64,000 nucleotides of DNA from Fibrobacter sp. UWB15. Lineage in GTDB: Bacteria > Fibrobacterota > Fibrobacteria > Fibrobacterales > Fibrobacteraceae. The notes under the pieces are model-generated. The model worked only from the letters and a program-made list of their open reading frames with translations, was not told the origin of the DNA and searched no databases. Numbering within the stretch: the stretch's first letter is position 1; the number at the start of each line of letters is the position of its first letter. The translations under genes were made by a program, and so were the position numbers. Below are positions 8,069 to 16,522 of this stretch, one piece after another. Location of the stretch: contig NZ_FXBA01000001.1 of the NCBI RefSeq assembly GCF_900177705.1, positions 620,001 to 684,000 of the forward strand, read 5' to 3'.

Positions 8069-9325
8069 ATGCAGGTATCTGTAGGTCTTTTGATAGCGCT
8101 TTCTTTTGTCTGTTTTCTTGTGACAACGGCGTTTGTGATTTCGGTCCTTTTGATTAGGGACTTGCTCCACAAGCAGAAAATCTATTCCAATTTTTCTGGA
8201 TTCCTGAGTGATTTTCTGGTCATTATTTCTAAAGAAGGCCGACTGATTGACGCATCTCCCTCTTATATTTCGGACCCCCTTTATAACTTGATCATGCGCA
8301 AAAAGTCCTTCAAGAAGGTATTTTCGGCGCCGGAATACAAGCGTTTCTCGGAGTACATTAGAGGTCTGGACGCCTATCCTGATATTCCCTTCGTATTCTC
8401 TCAAGATGCAGGGGATGGCTTGAACTGGTACGAAATTCGTGCACGGCAAAAGCAGGAGGGTGATGTTCATATGGTCCTTTTGCTGAAAAATGTGACCCTG
8501 GATGTGGAATCCCGTACGCAGCGCGATGAATTGAAAGAAAAAGTGGATATGTTACTTCAGAGTACGGGAGATTTTCTGTGGTCTATGGATGTGGATTCCC
8601 GTAAGTTCACTTTTTTGACGCCTCTTGTAGATGACGAAGGTCGTGCAATTCCTAGAACCCAGGGGGTGCAAGATATTCGTGCCATGATGCCTGAAGAAGA
8701 TTATGCCTTCTTTGACAAGCATTTGAACGCCCGTATTGTGGAATTTCGTGCCAAGGGTCAAGATTTTAGTGAAACACGCGGCGTGAGACTGCGCCTAGAA
8801 GGTGAAAACGGCAAGTTGGACTGGTATGCGTTCTGTGGTCGCCTTTATACCGAAGAAAACGCAAAGATTGTGTTCCGCGGTTCTGCCCGTAGGTTGGACT
8901 TGCAACTTGAAACTCCGGTTGTGGAAGCGTCGGCCATGAGCGAATCGACCCAGGTGTCCGCATTGGCTTTCCCGGATATTCGTCTGTTCTGGATTGACCG
9001 AGATTACAAGATTTGTGGCTGTAATCAAGCCTTTTCCCTTGCTTTTGGTAGCCCGATTCCTGAAGATATCAAAGGCAAACGCCTACTCGAAGTCGTTCGC
9101 CCACGCTATTTCTCGCTCTTCCACGGCGTACTTTCGGAAGTGTTCGAAAAAGGTCTTTCTAAATCTTGGAAAGGCGCCTTTGGTGTGGGAAAGCGCTTGC
9201 TGTGGTTCAATGCGGTGCCGTTGAAACGCCCTGATGGCTACACATACCGCGTTTTGGGAGTGTATCTGCAGCTGGATGAAAATGACTTTAGTTCCGTAAA
9301 TAATTTAACACTGGAGAAAAAATGA
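8069..9325 (+). CDS. membrane-anchored PAS-like sensor protein, no output domain
   Basis: A 418-residue protein with one N-terminal membrane helix (about residues 5-28). PAS-like folds follow: an early one with FLVIISKEGRLIDASPSY, a central one starting near LLQSTGDFLWSMD, and a C-terminal one with IRLFWIDRDYKICGCNQAF. No histidine kinase, GGDEF or HTH module is visible, so the signal would have to be passed by interaction. It overlaps the rhodanese gene by 4 bases (ATGA), suggesting coupling with it. The PAS assignment is by pattern, not by search. Confidence 0.6.
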   Translation: MQVSVGLLIALSFVCFLVTTAFVISVLLIRDLLHKQKIYSNFSGFLSDFLVIISKEGRLIDASPSYISDPLYNLIMRKKSFKKVFSAPEYKRFSEYIRGLDAYPDIPFVFSQDAGDGLNWYEIRARQKQEGDVHMVLLLKNVTLDVESRTQRDELKEKVDMLLQSTGDFLWSMDVDSRKFTFLTPLVDDEGRAIPRTQGVQDIRAMMPEEDYAFFDKHLNARIVEFRAKGQDFSETRGVRLRLEGENGKLDWYAFCGRLYTEENAKIVFRGSARRLDLQLETPVVEASAMSESTQVSALAFPDIRLFWIDRDYKICGCNQAFSLAFGSPIPEDIKGKRLLEVVRPRYFSLFHGVLSEVFEKGLSKSWKGAFGVGKRLLWFNAVPLKRPDGYTYRVLGVYLQLDENDFSSVNNLTLEKK

Positions 9326-9762
9326 AAAAGTTGATGTTACTTGCTGTTGCTTCGCTGCTTGTGCTTTCTGCATGCGAAGGAAAGAAAGACGAACAAGTTC
9401 AGGTTCAGACGCAGCCCGCTCCTGCAGTTGAACAGCCTGCTGCAAAGCCTGCTCCGGCTGAAGAACGTCCGGCAATGCAGTCCATTGATTGGGATAAGGC
9501 TCTTGAAATGAACAAGAACGGTGCCATTTTTGTGGATGTCCGTAATCCGCCGGAACTTAACGAAGGCTATGCTCCTGAAGCAAAGAATATCCCTCTTGGC
9601 GAATTGAAGAACCGCTTGGCTGAACTTCCGAAAGACAAGGACTTGCTGATTTACTGCCGTTCGGGCCGTCGCAGCGAAGCCGCTACGAATTACCTGCTGG
9701 GTCAGGGTTATACTCGCGTGTATAATGTACTCGGTGGTTACCTCGCCTTTCCGCAGAAGTAA
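9322..9762 (+). CDS. rhodanese-domain lipoprotein
   Basis: A 146-residue lipoprotein: the signal peptide ends in the lipobox LSAC (Cys at about residue 18), then an Ala/Pro/Glu linker and a rhodanese domain. The catalytic loop is intact: YCRSGRRS contains the active cysteine, preceded by IFVDVRNPPE and the HIPGA-like KNIPLGEL. Secreted single-domain rhodaneses move sulfane sulfur or act in redox homeostasis; the substrate is unknown. It overlaps the PAS gene by 4 bases and ribD by 1 base. Confidence 0.85.
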   Translation: MKKLMLLAVASLLVLSACEGKKDEQVQVQTQPAPAVEQPAAKPAPAEERPAMQSIDWDKALEMNKNGAIFVDVRNPPELNEGYAPEAKNIPLGELKNRLAELPKDKDLLIYCRSGRRSEAATNYLLGQGYTRVYNVLGGYLAFPQK

Positions 9763-11036
9763 TGAACTACCTTAACCTCGCCTTTGAAAATTCTCTTTTC
9801 TCGGTCGGCATCAGCCGTCCGAATCCTGCCGTAGGTGCCGTCGTCGTTCGCGATGGCATCGTTGTCGGGAAGGGGCGTACACAGCGCCCGGGGAATGCTC
9901 ATGCCGAGGTGATGGCGCTGCGTGACGCGGGCGAGCTCGCCCGCGGGGCGGCCATCTATGTAACTCTTGAACCCTGCTGCCATTATGGCCGCACGCCCCC
10001 CTGCACAAAGGCAATCATCGAAGCCGGCATCAAGGAAGTCTACTTCGCGCATGCCGACCCGAATCCGGTGGTGCGCGGCAAGAGCCGAAGCATTTTAGAA
10101 GAAGCCGGAATCAAGGTTTACGAAGGTCAGGATGCTTGCGAACGTGCGATTGCCGATACCGGCTGGATCGATTCCTGCTCGCATGACGGCTGCAAGGTAC
10201 TTTCTGGCAATCCGGCTGCCATGGCGGGGGAGCCTGAAACTCGCGCCGAGGCAATCGCCGAAGCCCGTATGCTCTTTCACGAAATCGAACGCTTCTTCGA
10301 AGCCTACGATTTCTATGTCCGCAACAAGGCGACCTTTGTCGAAATCAAGTCGGCCATTTCGCAAGAAGGCTACATGGGGGCGGTTGTAGGTGGTGCAAAG
10401 GGTACTGCGTGCAATGCGCCGCTCAAAATCACCGCTCAAGGTGCCAATTGCTGGAATCATGAACTTCGCGCCATGAGCGATGCAATCCTTGTGGGCGCAG
10501 GCACCGTACTTGCCGACAATCCCTCGCTCGATGTACGCCTTGCCCAAGGGAATAATCCCGTGAAAATCATCTGGGCCGGGCATCACGAATTTAGCGCTGA
10601 TGAAGTAGCGACCCTTCGCGTGTTTCAAACGCCTGTAGAAGAAGGCAAGGCACCCATTGTCTTTACATGCGTGCCGCAGCCCGCGCTGGATAAATTGAAT
10701 GCAGGGGAGGCGCCGGCTGCTGAAAATTTCGCAATTGAAGTCGTCGCTTTAAGTAATGCCTCTTTCGTTGCCAACTGGCACGAAATGCATGCGAATCTTT
10801 CTGCCCGCGGCATGCACCGCCTCATGGTTGAGCCGGGTGCACGCCTTGCAGAAGAAATCTTTAAATGCGGTCTTTGGAACCGCCTTGATTTGTGGCAGTC
10901 CTCCGACGCAACGGTCGATCGTGCGCTAGAATCTAGCGGCGCCGACGGCCTTGCTTATCCGGAATTACCGACGGGTCTTGTGGCTAAGGAATCCTTCATG
11001 ATTGGCCCCGACGTGTTGACCGTATACTCCCGCTAG
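9762..11036 (+). CDS. ribD: riboflavin biosynthesis deaminase/reductase RibD
   Basis: A 424-residue bifunctional enzyme for two early riboflavin steps: deamination of the diaminopyrimidine and NADPH reduction of its ribosyl group. The N-terminal deaminase has HAEV and the zinc-binding PCCHYGRTPPC. The C-terminal reductase has SDAILVGAGTVLADNPSLDVR. The linker is longer than usual: about 50 extra residues (near 125-175, containing CSHDGCKVLSGNPAAMAG) sit between the domains. The start codon overlaps the upstream stop (TAATG). No FMN riboswitch or other rib genes are adjacent, so the riboflavin pathway is scattered. Confidence 0.92.
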   Translation: MNYLNLAFENSLFSVGISRPNPAVGAVVVRDGIVVGKGRTQRPGNAHAEVMALRDAGELARGAAIYVTLEPCCHYGRTPPCTKAIIEAGIKEVYFAHADPNPVVRGKSRSILEEAGIKVYEGQDACERAIADTGWIDSCSHDGCKVLSGNPAAMAGEPETRAEAIAEARMLFHEIERFFEAYDFYVRNKATFVEIKSAISQEGYMGAVVGGAKGTACNAPLKITAQGANCWNHELRAMSDAILVGAGTVLADNPSLDVRLAQGNNPVKIIWAGHHEFSADEVATLRVFQTPVEEGKAPIVFTCVPQPALDKLNAGEAPAAENFAIEVVALSNASFVANWHEMHANLSARGMHRLMVEPGARLAEEIFKCGLWNRLDLWQSSDATVDRALESSGADGLAYPELPTGLVAKESFMIGPDVLTVYSR

Positions 11037-11051
11037 TCACGCCTACCGCCA

Positions 11052-11070
11052 CCCTGAACTTGGTTCAGGG
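11052..11070. terminator. palindrome between convergent ribD and sufD
   Basis: CCCTGAAC-TTG-GTTCAGGG forms an 8-bp hairpin between two convergent genes, with only a short T-rich stretch on the plus side. It can stop both messages. The same core (CCCTGAACTTG-TTTCAGGG) occurs inside tilS near 54074, so it is also a dispersed repeat. Confidence 0.6.
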
Positions 11071-11090
11071 TCAGCTTTTCTAGCTAAAAA

Positions 11091-12086
11091 TCAGATGCCT
11101 TGCATCAATCGCTTTTTCGCAGGTCCTTCAGGCAATTCCAGGAACAATTCCTTCGCAAATGCCTTGGTGAGCATGGCACGGGCCTTGTCGGAGGGAATTC
11201 CGCGGCTCGTCAAGTAGAACATCTGATCCTTGTCGAGTTCGCCAACGGTATTGCCGTGCGTACATTCCACATCGTCGTGGTAAATCTTGAGCACCGGCTT
11301 CACCGAAACACTCGGACCGTCGCTTAAGAGAATCGTGTTCACCAGCTGGCTCGAATTCACCTGGCTGCAGTTATTGCCCACAATCACCTGGCCATCGTAG
11401 CTGGCGTAAGCGTTTTCGTCAAGAATGTTACGTACAAATTGCGTGCTCACTGTTTCGGGGGCGTTATGCAAAATCGTCAGGCGCTGGTGCTTAGACGCCG
11501 TACCCTTCAGAATGTTCAGGCTGTGGTAATCGAAGTTCGCGCCTTCGCCGTTCAACTCGACGCGCGCACTGATGCGGCCGATGCCTGCATCTTGCAGAAC
11601 ATTTGCGAAATGCACCGTAGAATGCGCGGCCTGCTTGATGTCGAAATGCCTAAAGGTCAGCGGCAAGTCGTTTGCGGGGTTTGCAAAAAAGATTTCGAGT
11701 TCGGCACCTTCGGCAACGTTGATGTCGAATCGTTCGGCGCAAATTTCGTGCATCACCTTGTTGTCCAGGATTTCGATGCTTGCTTTGGCATTCTTGCCGA
11801 TGTTCAAGACGGTACGACCGAAGTCGTTGTTGCACTTGAGCATCGCCATTTCGTTTTCGCCGTCATCAATCGACTTCACGAGTTCACGGGCGTTGCAGGC
11901 AATCGGCAGAAGGGCGGCAAAGTCGTCTTCGCTAGCAAAGTCTTCGTCGCAGGTGCATACGTCTGCGACGCGGCAATCTCCATCCGCGCCCAGTACATTC
12001 GGAATCTTGTTGACTGGGAAAAACGTCCACAATTCGTTATTGCGACGCGGCATTCCCAATTGTTTAATGCGGGTAATGGCGTCCAT
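11091..12086 (-). CDS. sufD: Fe-S cluster assembly protein SufD
   Basis: A 331-residue SufB/SufD-superfamily protein, shorter than the E. coli SufD (~420). N-terminal features RNNELWTFFPV and the C-terminal beta-helix end with ILSDGPSVSVKPVLKIYHDDVECTHGNTVGELD and the helical YLTSRGI segment are typical. SufD forms the SufBC2D scaffold for Fe-S assembly. Its start overlaps the sufC stop (TAATG), so the two are translationally coupled. SufB, the essential scaffold partner, is not next to them. Confidence 0.9.
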   Translation of the reverse strand: MDAITRIKQLGMPRRNNELWTFFPVNKIPNVLGADGDCRVADVCTCDEDFASEDDFAALLPIACNARELVKSIDDGENEMAMLKCNNDFGRTVLNIGKNAKASIEILDNKVMHEICAERFDINVAEGAELEIFFANPANDLPLTFRHFDIKQAAHSTVHFANVLQDAGIGRISARVELNGEGANFDYHSLNILKGTASKHQRLTILHNAPETVSTQFVRNILDENAYASYDGQVIVGNNCSQVNSSQLVNTILLSDGPSVSVKPVLKIYHDDVECTHGNTVGELDKDQMFYLTSRGIPSDKARAMLTKAFAKELFLELPEGPAKKRLMQGI

Positions 12087-12832
12087 TAGTTTTCCTCGAT
12101 CCAGTCGTAGCCTTGTTCTTCGAGCTTAAGCGCGAGTTCCGGGCCGCCCGAAAGAATAATCTTACCGTGGCGGAGTACGTGCACGTAAGTCGGCTTGATG
12201 TAGTCCAAAAGCCTCTGGTAGTGCGTCACCAGAATCACCGCCTTTTCGGGCGACATAATCTGGTTGATACCGTGAGCCACAATGCGGAGAGCGTCAATGT
12301 CAAGGCCCGAGTCCGTTTCGTCGAGGAACGATACCTTCGGGTCCAGAATCGCCATCTGCAGAATTTCGTTGCGCTTCTTTTCGCCGCCGCTAAAGCCGTC
12401 GTTCACGCCGCGGTCGCGGTAACGGTCGTCCATTTCGAGCATGGCCATCTTTTCTTCGCAAAGCTTCTTGAAGTCGGCATCGGCGAGCGGTTCAAGCCCC
12501 AAGTAGGTGCGCTTGGAATTGAGCGCCATCTGCAAGAATTCCACGTTGTTCACGCCCGGAATTTCGGTGGGGTACTGCGTGCTGATGAAGAGGCCTGAAT
12601 TGGCGCGGTCGCAGATTTCCATCGAGAGCAGGTCCTTGCCGTCGAGAGTCACGGAACCTTCGTTCACGGTGTAGGCGGGGTGGCCTGCGATGACCTTTGA
12701 AAGCGTACTCTTGCCAGACCCGTTCGGGCCCATGATGGCATGGACTTCGCCTGGTTTGACTTCCAGGTTGATACCCTTCAAAATCTGGGTTCCGTCTTCG
12801 ATACTTGCTTTAAGGTTCTTGATGGACAGCAT
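12086..12832 (-). CDS. sufC: Fe-S cluster assembly ATPase SufC
   Basis: A 248-residue ABC-type ATPase. Walker A GPNGSGKST, the signature FSGGEKKRNE with the SufC-specific KKRNE, and Walker B VSFLDETDSGLD are all present, as is the HYQRLLDYI segment after it. SufC drives conformational change in the SufBCD scaffold. A GGAGGT ribosome site lies 3 bases before ATG, and a TAAATTT -10 box is at 12877-12883. The gene therefore probably has its own promoter in the 104-base gap after dnaG and forms a sufCD transcript without sufB. Confidence 0.96.
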   Translation of the reverse strand: MLSIKNLKASIEDGTQILKGINLEVKPGEVHAIMGPNGSGKSTLSKVIAGHPAYTVNEGSVTLDGKDLLSMEICDRANSGLFISTQYPTEIPGVNNVEFLQMALNSKRTYLGLEPLADADFKKLCEEKMAMLEMDDRYRDRGVNDGFSGGEKKRNEILQMAILDPKVSFLDETDSGLDIDALRIVAHGINQIMSPEKAVILVTHYQRLLDYIKPTYVHVLRHGKIILSGGPELALKLEEQGYDWIEEN

Positions 12833-12876
12833 ATTACCTCCGGCGCTTTTTGCGCTAGAATCATTTTTTACGGCAC

Positions 12877-12883
12877 AAATTTA
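12877..12883 (-). promoter_or_regulatory. -10 box for sufCD
   Basis: TAAATTT on the minus strand lies 44 bases before the sufC start. It matches the -10 form seen next to the dnaG and folC starts. A transcript from here would carry a leader with a short GC-rich inverted repeat and a clear GGAGGT ribosome site. Confidence 0.4.
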
Positions 12884-12936
12884 GAAAAACTTGCGGCCAG
12901 TGTCTTATCAATTTTTCTTATAATCAGACGAACGGT

Positions 12937-15141
12937 TTACCCGAAGTCGTCAAAGTCTTCGTTGAAGTTGTCGTCGTTGCCGTAAGAGTATTCTTCGTCG
13001 TCTTCGGGTGGCGGGGGCTCAAAACCCTCGGGCGGTTCGTCGCTAGACATTTGCTCGTTGGCGAATTCATCCGGAACTTGTGACGGTGCATTTGCAACAG
13101 GTTGAGCGCTCGGTGCCGGGGTTGTCGGTGCAACCATTGCGGGTGCGGCTTGGACCGGTGCGGGGGCTGCGGCGACGCTCGGCGTAGAAATTGGAATGGC
13201 TGGCGTCGGAGCCGCAGGCATCGGAGCACCCTGAATCACCGACTGGAACAATATCAGCTGAGCCTTGCTGCGGACCACTTGGTCGGCGAACGCGTCGATG
13301 GTGATTTTTTCGGCGTTGAACAGGGCGTTCAGTTTTTGCATGCCCTGCGTAAACTTGGACATCTGCATGCGCGTTTCGACCGCTTCGTTGCTGGTCAGCG
13401 GAATCATGTGCTTTTGTCTGTCGCAGAGCTTGGTCGAAAACACGGTCAGCGTCTGGTAAAATTCGATGATTTCCTGCGGTGTTTTCCACTTTTCTTCGGG
13501 TAGGCCTTCCAAAAAGAGCCTGAGCGTGGGCGACACGTTTTCGTACATCAACTGCGGCGAAACGGCGCCAGTCTCGGCGTAGAGTGCAATTGCCGAATTC
13601 ACGAATTCTTCGACCACCGGAGATTCAAACATGCGGACTCCGCTTGCGGCCCAGTCCATGTCAAAATATTCCAGCGCGCGGTCCATGAGTGTCGGATTAC
13701 GAAGCACCAGATTCGCGAATCGGATTTCCATCGGCGGAATGCTTGCCCAATCGAGTGAGGCTGCTTGCTCCAATTGCGGAATCACTTCAGGTGCTCCGGG
13801 GGTGGCTGCGTTTGCCGCTATCGGGCGGCGTTCTTCGGGGCCTTTTTGCGGCTTCAGACTTTTCACTTGGGCCAAGGAGCGGCTTGTATTGAATCGTTCC
13901 GCAATCAGCTTTACATACTGGTTTTGAAGTTCGCGATCGGTAATGCTTTTTACGAGTGACTTGGTGTAAGTCACAAAACGGGCGCGCTCTTCAGGGCTTT
14001 GCATGTCGTGTTGGCGGGCCAAATAAGAAAGCCAGTCTTCGGATTCGCGCAAAGCGGCTCGGAATGCGTCTGCACCGCGTTCGTTTACAAAGTTGTCGGG
14101 GTCGATTTTAGTGCCATCGGGGCGCGAAAGTGCAAACACGCGGGGCGCAATTCCCTTGGGCAATACGATTTCCAAACTTCGGAGGGTTGCCTTTTGACCG
14201 GCGGCATCGCCGTCGAATACCAAGTAGGCTGTATTCGCGTATCGGGCAAGAATGCTTGCGTGGGTTTCGGTCAGCGCTGTTCCCGAAGCAGCCACTACGT
14301 TTGTGACACCGCCTTGATACAGGCTGATCATGTCAAAGTAGCCTTCCACGATAATCACCGCATTTTCTTTCGCGATGCTTTGGCGGCTTTGGTGCAGGCC
14401 GAACAGAATGTCGCTCTTGTGGTACAGCGCCGATTCCGGGCTGTTCATGTACTTTGCGCGTTTAAAATCCTTATTCTCGCTTAGGTCACGGCCACCGAAG
14501 GCGACAATCACGCCCGAAAGGTTCTGGATGGCGATCATCAGTCGGTCGCGGAATTTGTCCGAGATTCCGCCGTTTTCCTTTTGGACGGCAAGTCCCGCCT
14601 TGACGCAGTCGAGCGGCGAAAAACCGTTCTTGACGGCGTAGCCGATAAAGCCTTCGCGTCCATCCGGGGCGTAACCGATATGGAACAGCTTGCGAGTCTC
14701 GTCGGTAATATGGCGGCTCGAAAGGTATTGTAGCGCTTTAGGCGAAAGGGCGAGTTGCTGTTCGAACCATTCGCAGGCGAGTTCATTCAGCCTGCGGACC
14801 ATGGCGCGTTCTTCGGTCTTTTCGCTATCTTCGGGGGCGCCTAGCTGGGGGAGTGCAAAACCGGTAAAGTTTGCGACCCATTCCACGGCCCCCTTAAAAT
14901 CCATTTTTTCGTGTTCTTGGACGAACTTGAATACGTCTCCGCCCGCGCCACAGGCAAAGCATTTATAGATGCCTAGGCTCGGGTTTACATTCATCGAAGG
15001 GCTTCTATCATCGTGAAAGGGGCAGACGCCCAAGTAGCGGCCATTTCCGGAACGTTTCAGCGGTACAAAGTTTTCAATCACCAACGCAATATCTGCGTGG
15101 GCTTTGAGTTGCTGAATGATTTCGTTAGAGTAAAACGCCAC
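12937..15141 (-). CDS. dnaG: DNA primase DnaG
   Basis: A 734-residue replicative primase. The N-terminal zinc ribbon (C-x2-H...C-x2-C in CPFHDDRSPS and KCFACGAGGD), RNA polymerase core and TOPRIM motifs (IIVEGYFD, VFDGDAAGQKA) are clear. It is longer than E. coli DnaG (581) because of a low-complexity Ala/Pro linker and a very acidic C-terminal end (EPPEGFEPPPPEDDEEYSYG..., ending NEDFDDFG). That tail resembles the acidic tip of SSB. The GTG start lies 5 bases after a TAAATTT -10 box with no Shine-Dalgarno, so the message is probably leaderless. Confidence 0.96.
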   Translation of the reverse strand: MAFYSNEIIQQLKAHADIALVIENFVPLKRSGNGRYLGVCPFHDDRSPSMNVNPSLGIYKCFACGAGGDVFKFVQEHEKMDFKGAVEWVANFTGFALPQLGAPEDSEKTEERAMVRRLNELACEWFEQQLALSPKALQYLSSRHITDETRKLFHIGYAPDGREGFIGYAVKNGFSPLDCVKAGLAVQKENGGISDKFRDRLMIAIQNLSGVIVAFGGRDLSENKDFKRAKYMNSPESALYHKSDILFGLHQSRQSIAKENAVIIVEGYFDMISLYQGGVTNVVAASGTALTETHASILARYANTAYLVFDGDAAGQKATLRSLEIVLPKGIAPRVFALSRPDGTKIDPDNFVNERGADAFRAALRESEDWLSYLARQHDMQSPEERARFVTYTKSLVKSITDRELQNQYVKLIAERFNTSRSLAQVKSLKPQKGPEERRPIAANAATPGAPEVIPQLEQAASLDWASIPPMEIRFANLVLRNPTLMDRALEYFDMDWAASGVRMFESPVVEEFVNSAIALYAETGAVSPQLMYENVSPTLRLFLEGLPEEKWKTPQEIIEFYQTLTVFSTKLCDRQKHMIPLTSNEAVETRMQMSKFTQGMQKLNALFNAEKITIDAFADQVVRSKAQLILFQSVIQGAPMPAAPTPAIPISTPSVAAAPAPVQAAPAMVAPTTPAPSAQPVANAPSQVPDEFANEQMSSDEPPEGFEPPPPEDDEEYSYGNDDNFNEDFDDFG

Positions 15142-15186
15142 GGCTCAAATTTAGCAAGAATGCGCCTTCAAAATTATGACAGGAAT

Positions 15187-15226
15187 AAAAAAAAAGAATC
15201 CGTTCTTGAAGAATCGGATTCTTTTT
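15187..15226 (-). terminator. Rho-independent terminator of the initiator tRNA
   Basis: On the minus strand, AAAAAGAATCCG and CGGATTCTTTTT form a 12-bp stem around a 12-base loop, followed by a long T run. It directly follows the tRNA 3' end and separates it from dnaG. Confidence 0.85.
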
Positions 15227-15228
15227 AG

Positions 15229-15302
<74 letters not shown>

Positions 15303-15352
15303 TCGAGGTTGCACCATATATAGTAAATTTTTATAGCCTTGTCAAGGGTTTT

Positions 15353-16510
15353 TTACACGAATTTTTTCAGGATATGCTTGCTGGCAACGAAATAATCAAT
15401 ACCGCTAATAATGGTAATTGCGGTGATGACGCCCATCACAGCTTGCGGGAAAATGGCCCAAAATGCTTGATAATTGGGAATAATCGTTTCCATGGGGTCG
15501 AGGGCGCCAAGCAAAATGGCTACAATTCCGATACCCTGGAGTGCGGTTTTCCATTTGCCGCTGCGACGAGCGGGCATAATCAGGCCTTCGCTTGCGGCGA
15601 GAGTACGGAGCGTCTCGACGCTCGATTCGCGGAAGTAAATGAGGGCGACCATCCACACCGGGGCATACCCCGTAGCGATAAAGCACATGAAGATTGTCAT
15701 GTTCGAAATTTTGTCGCTGAACGGATCCAGGTACTTGCCGAGAGTGCTCACTTCGCCGAGTTTGCGGGCGAGGTAACCATCCAAAAAGTCTGTCAGCATA
15801 AAGCCGAGCACCATCACCAGCGAAAGGCTCTTGAAAACGAGGCTGTTATTGCTGTAATCCAGGTCGTTGTCGTAGAAGAAAACCCACAGGAAAAACGGGG
15901 TCAGCACAATGCGGCTCATGGTGAGCTGGCTTGCAATCGAAAGCGGCTTTCTGTGAGCTGGGTCGCGGTAATACCAGTAGGCGTATGCAACGGTCGAGGC
16001 GATAATCAAGAGAATCGACGTCACCATGCAAATTTGCTGATAGTCTTCCAGGTTCAATAGGTACACGCCCATCGTTACTGTAATCGCAATGTTTGACAAT
16101 TTACTCCAGCGACGCTTGCGGGGGAGCGACTTGCCTTCGCGAAGTACGCCGAGGCTAAAGAGCGTGTGCGCGACAAGACGGGCCAACAGGAATACGCAAC
16201 CGACGGCGAGCAACTTTTCGGCTTGGTCATTTTGCAATAAATCGCGCACAAAAATGCTGGTCATCACTGCAAACGAAAGGAATCCGTCAATCACGTTCAG
16301 CCAAAGTCTATAATAGGGCTTTTCGATTTCTTGCGAACGAAGTTGGTACAAATTAACCCAGCCCATAATTAAGGCGATTGCAACCAGGGCTGTAGCGGTT
16401 TTTGCCATTCCCATCCAGATAAAGACAATGACGGCTATAAAAACCATAGCCCTTAAAACGCTCCAAATGCGTGAGCGCAGTCTAATATCGGATGTTTGTT
16501 CTTGTGTCAT
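15353..16510 (-). CDS. pgsA: CDP-alcohol phosphatidyltransferase (PgsA-like) with extra N-terminal membrane domain
   Basis: A 385-residue integral membrane enzyme. The C-terminal half has the CDP-alcohol phosphotransferase motif D-G-x2-A-R-x8-G-x3-D-x3-D, visible as DGYLARKLGEVSTLGKYLDP then FSDK, most like phosphatidylglycerophosphate synthase. The first ~170 residues add about four to five extra hydrophobic helices, roughly doubling the usual ~190-residue size; their role is unknown. It starts 12 bases after recN, so both likely share a transcript. Another CDP-alcohol specificity (for example phosphatidylinositol-type) cannot be excluded. Confidence 0.8.
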   Translation of the reverse strand: MTQEQTSDIRLRSRIWSVLRAMVFIAVIVFIWMGMAKTATALVAIALIMGWVNLYQLRSQEIEKPYYRLWLNVIDGFLSFAVMTSIFVRDLLQNDQAEKLLAVGCVFLLARLVAHTLFSLGVLREGKSLPRKRRWSKLSNIAITVTMGVYLLNLEDYQQICMVTSILLIIASTVAYAYWYYRDPAHRKPLSIASQLTMSRIVLTPFFLWVFFYDNDLDYSNNSLVFKSLSLVMVLGFMLTDFLDGYLARKLGEVSTLGKYLDPFSDKISNMTIFMCFIATGYAPVWMVALIYFRESSVETLRTLAASEGLIMPARRSGKWKTALQGIGIVAILLGALDPMETIIPNYQAFWAIFPQAVMGVITAITIISGIDYFVASKHILKKFV

Positions 16511-16522
16511 TTAATGCCTCTG

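Noticed and set aside
9762-9800. FMN riboswitch before ribD
   Set aside because: ribD starts on the stop codon of the previous gene, and no conserved FMN aptamer sequence is seen.
11052-11070. A plain terminator only
   Set aside because: It does lie between convergent genes, but the same core occurs inside tilS, so it is kept as both a hairpin and a dispersed repeat.
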